A stretch of DNA of 8,706 bases from Proteiniphilum sp. (GTDB lineage: Bacteria; Bacteroidota; Bacteroidia; Bacteroidales; Dysgonomonadaceae), in contig JAIRSV010000060.1 of the NCBI GenBank assembly GCA_031255275.1, positions 1-8,706 of the forward strand. Reading direction: 5' to 3'. The notes under the pieces were generated by a model, which worked only from the letters and a program-made list of their open reading frames with translations, made no database searches and was not told the origin of the DNA. Of the stretch, positions 1 through 5,245 are shown piece by piece; the stretch's first letter is position 1; every line of letters begins with the position of its first letter. Made by a program: the position numbers and the translations under genes.

Positions 1-20
1 GGCAAGGCCATGGCCTTGCC
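1..20. repeat. perfect 20-bp palindrome
   Basis: GGCAAGGCCA is followed directly by its exact reverse complement. It sits at the window edge, so its context to the left is unknown. It lacks a loop and a T-tract, so a cruciform, a protein-binding site or part of a larger repeat is as likely as a terminator. Confidence 0.7.
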
Positions 21-39
21 CTGTACATTATATATATGG

Positions 40-56
40 CCGTCGCGTAGCTACGG
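40..56. repeat. short imperfect palindrome
   Basis: CCGTCGC (40-46) and GCTACGG (50-56) form a seven-base stem with one mismatch around the loop GTA. A nested perfect palindrome, CGTAGCTACG, spans 46-55. It lies directly next to the 9-nt-periodic module. Confidence 0.55.
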
Positions 57-60
57 TATA

Positions 61-103
61 ATCATGTAAATCATGTAAATCAGAAGAATCACAGTGCAGA
101 CAA
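61..103 (-). repeat. 43-bp module with 9-nt periodicity, left copy
   Basis: Read on the minus strand it starts TTGTCTGCACTG and continues with the 9-mers TGATTCTTC, TGATTTACA and TGATTTACA, then TGAT. It matches 8599-8641 on the plus strand at 39 of 43 positions without gaps, so the two copies are inverted with respect to each other. Confidence 0.9.
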
Positions 104-104
104 T

Positions 105-136
105 TAACAAAGAAATCGCTTAATAAAGAAATCGCT
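105..136. repeat. 16-bp tandem duplication
   Basis: TAACAAAGAAATCGCT (105-120) is followed at once by TAATAAAGAAATCGCT (121-136), with one difference. It separates the 9-nt-periodic module from the GC-rich hairpin. Confidence 0.85.
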
Positions 137-140
137 CGTC

Positions 141-160
141 GGGGCGGGTGCTCCCGCCCC
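141..160. repeat. GC-rich hairpin GGGGCGGG / CCCGCCCC
   Basis: An eight-base perfect stem (141-148 with 153-160) surrounds the loop TGCT. It abuts the repeat copy at 161-189. The last bases of the window (GGGGCGG at 8700-8706) reproduce the first arm next to a repeat copy there, so this hairpin is part of the conserved module. Confidence 0.75.
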
Positions 161-189
161 TTGCCGCTCCGGCGATCCCCGAGCTAGTT
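161..189 (-). repeat. GC-rich palindromic repeat, left outer copy
   Basis: On the minus strand it reads AACTAGCTCGGGG, then ATCGCCGGAGCGGCAA. It differs from the right-hand consensus at two core positions. Alternative hairpins are possible: GCTCGGG with CCGGAGC (one mismatch) or GCCG with CGGC. It is preceded by an AGAAG..GGAGA leader. Confidence 0.85.
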
Positions 190-212
190 ATCTCCTTCTT
201 CTAAAAAACCAT

Positions 213-240
213 TTTCAACTTTCAACTTTCCACTGTCCAT
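213..240. repeat. heptad tandem repeat TTTCAAC
   Basis: Four consecutive 7-mers: TTTCAAC, TTTCAAC, TTTCCAC and TGTCCAT. The first two are identical and the last two are degenerate. The tract lies between the two left copies of the palindromic repeat. Confidence 0.7.
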
Positions 241-252
241 TGATGAAGCAGC

Positions 253-281
253 TTGCCGCTCCGGCGTTCCCCGAGCTGGTT
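253..281 (-). repeat. GC-rich palindromic repeat, left inner copy
   Basis: On the minus strand it reads AACCAGCTCGGGG, then AACGCCGGAGCGGCAA, with one core difference from the right-hand copies. It lies 24 bases past the oxidoreductase stop and may act in 3'-end formation for that gene: GCTCGGG pairs with CCGGAGC around GAACG with one mismatch. The 282-302 segment between it and the stop resembles 8355-8376, the equivalent place behind the GNAT gene. Confidence 0.88.
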
Positions 282-304
282 TTCTCCACTTCTAATCTTT
301 CCGC

Positions 305-1678
305 TTACAGCACCGGCAACTTCCAGGGATCCCGGTAATCGGCCTTGATCAGCCGGTTGGCTTCTTCGTTCCCCGCGAACATCCCTGTCTCGCTGTCCCA
401 GTGGAGGGCGCTCCCTACACGACAGGATATGTTGCCTATATGACTCAGTCTGGCTACTTCGGCGCCGATGGCTATATCCGCATTGGGCAGCTTGCGCGAC
501 CTCATGCAGTCAAGCATATTGCCCGCGTGCAGGTAAAGTCCTTTGCCTTCGCCCGATTTTTTCTTCACCGCCTCCATGCGCAGGCTGTCCGGCATTCTCT
601 CCTCGTCGCAGGGGTAGCAGTAGGGAAACGTGCGACTGTTGACCGCCGCTTCGGGAACCACCTCCCAACCGCTGCGGGAGAGTATCAGCGTGCCGTTCTC
701 GCCCAGGAATGCGATGCCTTCCCGCAAACCGAACATCCCGGAACCTATCCCGCAGGCATGATCCCAGATGATATTGAAGTCGGGATACCTGTATGTAACC
801 ATCAGCGTATCGGGCGTCTCCATCGCGTCGTCGGGATAGCCGTACTTTCCTCCCGCACCGAGGACGTATGAGGGCATCCCGACATTCATCCCCTTCAGGG
901 CATAATCGAGCAGGTGTACGCCCCAGTCCGACATCAGTCCGCCGGCATAATCCCAGAAGAAGCGGAAGTTGTAGTGAAACCTGTTCCGGTTGAAGGCGCG
1001 CTTCGGCGCAGGACCCAGCCACATATCATAGTCCACGCCCGCCGGAGGCGCCGAATCGGGTACCGACGGAAGCGTCCATTTACTCGTCTGATAGGCCCAC
1101 ACCTTCACCGTCCTCACACGCCCCAGCTTGCCTGACCGGACGTACGTTGCGGCATCGTCCCAGTGAGGGTCGCTCCGCTGCCACTGCCCTACCTGCACGA
1201 TGCGGTCATACTTCCGGGCAGCCTTCACCATCAGGTCACACTCCTCGATGGTGCCGGCCAGCGGCTTTTCCACATACGCGTCCTTACCCGCTTCGCAGGC
1301 CGCCACCAGCTGAAGGCAGTGCCAGTGGTCGGGAGTGCCGATGATCACCATATCCACCTCTGCATTGTCGATCACCCTGCGCCAGTCCTTCACCAGTTGC
1401 GGCGGCCTCTTTCCGGTCGACTTTTCCAGTTCGGCGGCACGCCGGTGAAGCCACTCGTCGTCTATGTCGCAGAGCGAGACACACTCCACGCCGGGATACC
1501 GGAGAAATGCATTCAGATTGCTCCACCCCTGGTTGCGACATCCTATCAGGCCGATCCTGATCCTGTTGCCCGGTGCATCCGCGCCGAAGAGGGACGAAAA
1601 AGATTTCCCCATCAGCGGCGTCAGACTCAGTCCCGTTGCCGAAACTGCCGTTCTCTTCAAAAAAATACGTCTGTCCAT
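305..1678 (-). CDS. Tat-type Gfo/Idh/MocA family oxidoreductase
   Basis: A 457-residue predicted NAD(P)-dependent oxidoreductase, probably acting on a sugar, sugar derivative or inositol; the substrate cannot be read from the sequence. The N-terminus (RRIFLKRTAVSATG, residues 3-16) looks like a twin-arginine signal, so export is likely. The Rossmann domain follows: the dinucleotide loop GLIGCRNQG at 43-51, an acidic residue at the end of strand two (CDIDD, 70-74), TPDHWH at 115-120, and the family signature EKPL at 137-140 with its catalytic-type Lys138. The C-terminal alpha/beta substrate domain includes GGLMSDWGVHLLDYAL (246-261), whose Asp/His pair is typical of the family. The length is usual for Tat-type Bacteroidetes members. 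Some relatives are GH109 glycosidases, but I see no clear GH109 signature. The ATG at 1678 is preceded by AAAGAGAA and starts the Tat signal. The gene is monocistronic here and diverges from metG. Family assignment is secure; function is open. Confidence 0.93.
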   Translation of the reverse strand: MDRRIFLKRTAVSATGLSLTPLMGKSFSSLFGADAPGNRIRIGLIGCRNQGWSNLNAFLRYPGVECVSLCDIDDEWLHRRAAELEKSTGKRPPQLVKDWRRVIDNAEVDMVIIGTPDHWHCLQLVAACEAGKDAYVEKPLAGTIEECDLMVKAARKYDRIVQVGQWQRSDPHWDDAATYVRSGKLGRVRTVKVWAYQTSKWTLPSVPDSAPPAGVDYDMWLGPAPKRAFNRNRFHYNFRFFWDYAGGLMSDWGVHLLDYALKGMNVGMPSYVLGAGGKYGYPDDAMETPDTLMVTYRYPDFNIIWDHACGIGSGMFGLREGIAFLGENGTLILSRSGWEVVPEAAVNSRTFPYCYPCDEERMPDSLRMEAVKKKSGEGKGLYLHAGNMLDCMRSRKLPNADIAIGAEVARLSHIGNISCRVGSALHWDSETGMFAGNEEANRLIKADYRDPWKLPVL

Positions 1679-1817
1679 GATTTGATTCTCTTTAATAATT
1701 TATGTTGGAATTTATAGCTGCACGCCGATCCTGTCACCCCTGTCACCCCGTTCGCCCCCGCACCGCGATGACACCCGGAAGCCCGGTGACGGAATGGATA
1801 ATATCCGGCGGCGGGGG

Positions 1818-1825
1818 CAAAGATA
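1818..1825 (-). promoter_or_regulatory. candidate -7 box for the oxidoreductase gene
   Basis: On the minus strand this reads TATCTTTG, a full match to the Bacteroidetes primary sigma factor -7 consensus TAnnTTTG. It lies inside an AT-rich patch in otherwise GC-rich DNA. The -33 element is weak (a TTTTC about 18 bases upstream). The implied untranslated leader is about 130 bases. Confidence 0.4.
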
Positions 1826-1981
1826 ATAAAGTTTACAGAAAACGGGGCAGGATTATCTCCCTTAAACGGCCATCCCGCCTTTCGGAAGCGTCCCGCACCG
1901 TTCCCCCGGAGAGCGGGAGGGATGTCGCCCGAACATCGCATCGCTCCGGGAGCATGTATGGCAAGTCTCGAAAAAATCATG

Positions 1982-1989
1982 TAAATTTG
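1982..1989 (+). promoter_or_regulatory. candidate -7 box for metG
   Basis: TAAATTTG matches the Bacteroidetes -7 consensus TAnnTTTG and sits 50 bases before the metG ATG, which would leave a leader of about 45 bases. No good TTG-type -33 box is visible at the expected distance, so the call rests on the -7 box and its position. Confidence 0.5.
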
Positions 1990-2039
1990 CAACCGTTTAA
2001 CAGCGGGAAGCTATCTGCCCGCAACTCGAAAACAGCAAT

Positions 2040-4082
2040 ATGTCAAAACAGTACAAACGCACACTCATCACCGCTGCCCTGCCTTATGCCAACGGCCCCG
2101 TACATATCGGACACCTGGCCGGCGTATACGTCCCGGCAGACATCTATGCCCGCTACCTCCGCCTGAGGGGGAAAGACGTCCTCTTCATCGGAGGCTCGGA
2201 CGAGCACGGAATCCCCATCACCATCAAGGCGCGCAGCGAAGGCGTCACGCCCCAGCACATCGTCGACCGCTATCATTCGCTGATCAAGAAGTCTTTCGAA
2301 GAATTCGGCATCACGTTCGACATCTACTCGCGCACCACATCGGAGATTCACCGGAAGACCGCTTCCGACTTCTTCCGCACGCTGTATGACAGGGGCGAGT
2401 TTACCGAACAGGAGAGTGAACAGTATTATGACGAAGAAGCCCGTCAGTTCCTGGCCGACCGCTACATCACCGGCACCTGCCCCCACTGCGGAAACGGCAG
2501 GGCATACGGCGACCAGTGCGAACAGTGCGGCACGTCGCTCAGCCCCTCCGACCTCCTTCATCCGACATCGACGCTCAGCGGCAGCAAACCCGTGATGCGA
2601 AAGACGCGGCACTGGTACCTTCCCCTGGACAGGCACGAACCGTGGCTGCGCCGCTGGATACTCGAGGAGCACCGGGAATGGAAAGTTAACGTATACGGAC
2701 AGTGCAAATCGTGGCTCGACCTGGGGCTGCAGCCGCGCGCCGTGAGCCGCGACCTGGACTGGGGCGTACCCGTGCCCGTGGAGGGCGCTGCAGGCAAGGC
2801 ACTCTACGTATGGTTCGACGCCCCCATCGGCTACATCTCCAACACGCGCGAGCTGCTGCCCGACGACTGGGAAAAGTGGTGGAAGGACAAAGAGACCCGC
2901 CTCATACACTTCATCGGCAAAGACAACATCGTCTTTCACTGCATCATGTTCCCCGCCATGCTGAAGGCCGAAGGCTCATACATCCTTCCGGAGAACGTCC
3001 CCGCCAACGAGTTTCTGAATCTCGAAAACGACAAGATTTCCACCTCCCGCAACTGGGCCGTATGGCTGCACGAATACCTGGAGGAGTTTCCCGGCAAACA
3101 GGACGTACTCCGGTACGTACTCACCGCCAACGCGCCGGAGACCAAGGACAACGACTTCACCTGGAAAGACTTTCAGGCGCGCAACAACAACGAACTGGTA
3201 GCCGTGCTGGGCAACTTCGTGAACCGTGCACTGGTGCTCACGCAGAAGTACTTCGACAATAAAGTCCCCGCGCCCGGCGTCCCCACCGAATACGACCGCG
3301 AGATGATGGCGGAAGCCGGAAAGGTGAAGGCTGCCGTGGAATACAGTCTCGAAAACTTCCACTTCCGGGAAGCGCAGCGGGAGGCCATGAACCTTGCGCG
3401 TATCGGGAATAAGTATCTGGCTGACACCGAACCGTGGAAGAGTGCCAAAACCGATATGGCGCGGACGGGTACCATCCTCCACCTCGCGCTCCAGATCACG
3501 GCCGGCCTCTCCATTGTCATCGAACCCTTCCTCCCCTTCTCGGCAGCCGGAATCAGGAGATTCCTCAACACCGGCCGCCTGAAGTGGGACGATCTGGGAA
3601 GCTTCCGTCTGCTTCCGGAGGGACACGCGCTGGGTAAGGCCGAACTGCTGTTTGAAAAAATGGAGGATGACCTGATCGGGAAACAGGTACAAAAGCTGCT
3701 CGATACGAAAAGGGCCAACGAGGCGAACGAATGTCGGGTAAAACCCGTGAAGGAATCCGTCCGGCTGGATACGTTTGAAAAATTAGACATCCGGGTAGGC
3801 ACCGTGCTGGAATGTGAAAAGGTAGCGGGAAGCGACAAGCTGCTCCGCTTCTTTCTCGACGACGGGCTGAAGAAACGGACGATCCTTTCCGGCATAGCGG
3901 CGCACTGTCCCGATCCGGGAGAGCTGGTCGGGAGACAGGTTTGCTTCATCGCCAATCTCGAACCGAGGAAAATGAGGGGATTGCTTTCCGAGGGAATGAT
4001 CCTCTCCGCCGAAAATACCGACGGGAGTTTTGCCTTACTCTCACCGTCGAGGGAAGTGCTGCCGGGCAGTCCGGTGGTGTAA
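2040..4082 (+). CDS. metG: methionyl-tRNA synthetase
   Basis: A 680-residue cytoplasmic class I aminoacyl-tRNA synthetase that joins methionine to initiator and elongator tRNA-Met using ATP. The HIGH signature is at 22-25 (ALPYANGPVHIGH). The connective-peptide zinc knuckle is CPHC...CEQC, with cysteines 147, 150, 160 and 163. The active-site segment WFDAPIGYIS spans 258-267. The second ATP signature is KISTS at 332-336, in place of KMSKS, followed by RNWAVW; Bacteroidetes enzymes commonly have this form. An anticodon-binding helical domain follows (about 380-540). The C-terminal EMAP/Trbp111-type tRNA-binding domain (about 575-680) begins DTFEKLDIRVGTVLECE and includes NLEPRKMRG. The length is right for the form with a fused tRNA-binding domain. 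The ATG at 2040 precedes ALPYANGP at the normal distance. It is probably transcribed alone: the next gene is 320 bases away and has its own promoter. Confidence 0.98.
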   Translation: MSKQYKRTLITAALPYANGPVHIGHLAGVYVPADIYARYLRLRGKDVLFIGGSDEHGIPITIKARSEGVTPQHIVDRYHSLIKKSFEEFGITFDIYSRTTSEIHRKTASDFFRTLYDRGEFTEQESEQYYDEEARQFLADRYITGTCPHCGNGRAYGDQCEQCGTSLSPSDLLHPTSTLSGSKPVMRKTRHWYLPLDRHEPWLRRWILEEHREWKVNVYGQCKSWLDLGLQPRAVSRDLDWGVPVPVEGAAGKALYVWFDAPIGYISNTRELLPDDWEKWWKDKETRLIHFIGKDNIVFHCIMFPAMLKAEGSYILPENVPANEFLNLENDKISTSRNWAVWLHEYLEEFPGKQDVLRYVLTANAPETKDNDFTWKDFQARNNNELVAVLGNFVNRALVLTQKYFDNKVPAPGVPTEYDREMMAEAGKVKAAVEYSLENFHFREAQREAMNLARIGNKYLADTEPWKSAKTDMARTGTILHLALQITAGLSIVIEPFLPFSAAGIRRFLNTGRLKWDDLGSFRLLPEGHALGKAELLFEKMEDDLIGKQVQKLLDTKRANEANECRVKPVKESVRLDTFEKLDIRVGTVLECEKVAGSDKLLRFFLDDGLKKRTILSGIAAHCPDPGELVGRQVCFIANLEPRKMRGLLSEGMILSAENTDGSFALLSPSREVLPGSPVV

Positions 4083-4096
4083 GAAAGATTCGCTCG

Positions 4097-4128
4097 CTGC
4101 GCTCCGCGTCATTCACCGCGAAGCGCGG
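4097..4128 (+). promoter_or_regulatory. strong hairpin just after metG
   Basis: GCGCTcCGCG (4099-4108) can pair with CGCGaAGCGC (4117-4126) around the loop TCATTCAC, with one C/A mismatch. A T-G and a C-G pair extend the base to 4097/4128. The hairpin starts 15 bases after the metG stop. No T-tract follows, so it is not a textbook intrinsic terminator. It may instead protect the 3' end, help termination with Rho, or be a dispersed palindrome. Confidence 0.45.
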
Positions 4129-4390
4129 CGGGCAAGGCTTACGCCGCCACATCATCAAGATATCTTCTCAAGCCGATATAACATCTCCTCTTCAGCGTAA
4201 TCGGCGTATGTCTCTTATCCACTCGTAATTCATTGATAATTCACTGTCTTCGCTGTACGGACAGACTTTGCCGGTGCACCCTGAAACCTTTCCGGTGCAG
4301 CGTAAGTACCGCACGGAGCGCGAATGGCAGTGAGGCTGCACGGGTGAACAGCGTATACTTCTCAACTCCCCCCGTTTCGCGAACTTTTAC

Positions 4391-4398
4391 TACATTTG
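4391..4398 (+). promoter_or_regulatory. candidate -7 box for yigZ, very close to the ATG
   Basis: TACATTTG is a full match to the Bacteroidetes -7 consensus TAnnTTTG. It ends only four bases before the ATG at 4403, so transcription would begin at or beside the start codon, giving a leaderless or nearly leaderless mRNA. No clear TTG -33 element is seen. The match and the AT-rich patch may be coincidental. Confidence 0.4.
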
Positions 4399-4402
4399 CG
4401 CT

Positions 4403-5002
4403 ATGGACGATACTTACAAGACCGTAATCCGGCCCGCCGAAGGATACGTCACCGAAAAGAAGAGCCGGTTTATTGCGCAAATCTTTCCGGTGAAGAACGC
4501 CGGCGAGGTGAAGGAGATACTGGAGAGACAGCGTAAAAAATATTATGACGCACGCCATATCTGCTGGGCCTGCATGTTGGGGTGGGAACGGGACGACTTC
4601 CGTGCCAACGATGACGGGGAACCGTCGGGAACAGCCGGAAAGCCTATCCTGGGACAGATCAGTTCCGCCGGCCTGACCGATGTCCTCATCACCGTAGTGC
4701 GCTATTTCGGCGGTACGCTTCTGGGGACGGGCGGACTGATCAGGGCATACCGGGAAGCTGCCGCCGAGGCCATAGCCGGCGCGGAGATCTTGGAAAAAAC
4801 GGTGAATGATACCCTCGAAATAGCGTTCGGTTATACCCTCCTCAACGATGTGATGCGTGTGTTAAAACAGTTTGACACCCCGCGTCGCACGCAGGATTTC
4901 ACCGACACTTGCCGTATGAGTCTGGAAATACGCCGTTCGCAGGCGCAGCAGCTCTTCCGGGCGCTCACCTCCATTCACGGCGTCACGGTCAGCCGTCCGT
5001 AG
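4403..5002 (+). CDS. yigZ: YigZ/IMPACT family protein (UPF0029)
   Basis: A 199-residue cytoplasmic protein of the YigZ/IMPACT family. The eukaryotic relatives IMPACT and Yih1 modulate the Gcn2 kinase; the bacterial role is not settled. The N-terminal UPF0029 domain (about 15-125) shows KKSRFIAQIFPV at 19-30, DARHICWACMLG at 49-60, the hallmark NDDGEPSGTAGKPIL at 69-83 and VVRYFGGTLLGTGGLIRAY at 98-116. The C-terminal part (about 135-195) fits the small ferredoxin-like domain (DUF1949) expected there. The length is normal. The ATG at 4403 gives MDDTYKTV, which fits the short N-terminus of Bacteroidetes homologues, so a later start is unlikely even though the promoter box is unusually close. 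It stands alone between metG and topA, 243 bases from the latter. I see no clear terminator after it. Confidence 0.95.
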   Translation: MDDTYKTVIRPAEGYVTEKKSRFIAQIFPVKNAGEVKEILERQRKKYYDARHICWACMLGWERDDFRANDDGEPSGTAGKPILGQISSAGLTDVLITVVRYFGGTLLGTGGLIRAYREAAAEAIAGAEILEKTVNDTLEIAFGYTLLNDVMRVLKQFDTPRRTQDFTDTCRMSLEIRRSQAQQLFRALTSIHGVTVSRP

Positions 5003-5125
5003 TCCGCAGAGGGTTTACGCTGCGCGCCATCCGGCTTTCAGACGCAGATACCGCTTTTTTACCCCCCCGAAGGCGCCTGCAGATGCGCCGTAAGCCCGGC
5101 GGTGGGGACAAATTTCCCGGAAAAA

Positions 5126-5157
5126 TTGTTGTTCCTTGCGCAAAATTAGTACTTTTG
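5126..5157 (+). promoter_or_regulatory. topA promoter
   Basis: TACTTTTG at 5150-5157 matches the Bacteroidetes -7 consensus TAnnTTTG. Upstream, TTGTTG at 5126-5131 supplies a -33 TTG element 18-21 bases away, which is acceptable spacing. It is the most complete promoter in the window. The predicted leader is about 80 bases and AT-rich just before the ATG (AATAATAAAAAGAAATAACA), as is common where translation does not rely on a Shine-Dalgarno sequence. Confidence 0.65.
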
Positions 5158-5245
5158 CACCCGAAATGTACGCCTTTCACCCGGCAAACGGGCAAAAGCA
5201 GTTCACGTAAAATCCTCATAAATAATAAAAAGAAATAACATTTGA

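Larger units (their letters stand above)
1..304. other. left repeat island, no gene
   Basis: This gene-free stretch lies downstream of the minus-strand oxidoreductase. From the gene outward it holds a leader-plus-repeat copy (253-302), heptad repeats (213-240), a second repeat copy (161-189), a GC-rich hairpin (141-160), a 16-bp tandem duplication (105-136), the 9-nt-periodic module (61-103) and two palindromes (40-56 and 1-20). No protein-coding frame is supported. Confidence 0.7.
1679..2039. other. divergent intergenic region, oxidoreductase / metG
   Basis: This 361-base gap separates two divergent starts and holds no convincing gene. It contains a candidate minus-strand promoter near 1818-1825 and a plus-strand promoter near 1982-1989. 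A tandem 9-mer CTGTCACCC lies at 1731-1739 and 1740-1748, and an imperfect inverted repeat around 1772-1789 (CACCCGG / CCGGTG) could be a hairpin or an operator. The proximal 40 bases before the oxidoreductase start are AT-rich. Small open frames here are GC-driven and lack family signatures. Confidence 0.6.
4083..4402. other. metG-yigZ intergenic region, no gene seen
   Basis: These 320 bases hold no open frame with recognisable protein features. Besides the post-metG hairpin there is a near-direct repeat, CTTTGCCGGTGCA (4266-4278) and CTTTCCGGTGCA (4288-4299). A possible long-range stem joins GTGCAGC (4295-4301) with GCTGCAC (4335-4341). TAATTCA is repeated at 4226-4232 and 4237-4243. The yigZ promoter box is at the 3' end. 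A structured RNA or a decayed gene is possible, but neither is demonstrated. Confidence 0.5.

Noticed and set aside
332..352. Loss of the KMSKS motif in MetRS, suggesting an inactive enzyme
   Set aside because: The gene position 3033-3047 codes KISTS followed by RNWAVW, which is the usual form in Bacteroidetes MetRS; all other signatures are intact. (The start and end given here are residue numbers.)
1702..2166. 154-codon frame overlapping the metG start
   Set aside because: It overlaps metG in another frame and runs through promoter-like DNA, with low-complexity Arg/Ser/Pro composition and no conserved features.
2043..2939. 298-codon open frame on the minus strand
   Set aside because: It lies wholly antisense to metG, has no family signature, and its composition is a reflection of GC-rich metG codons.
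5012..5060. Terminator after yigZ (CTGCG/CGCAG followed by TTTTTT)
   Set aside because: The stem is only five bases with an 18-base loop, and the T-run begins eight bases after the stem, so the evidence is too weak to call.
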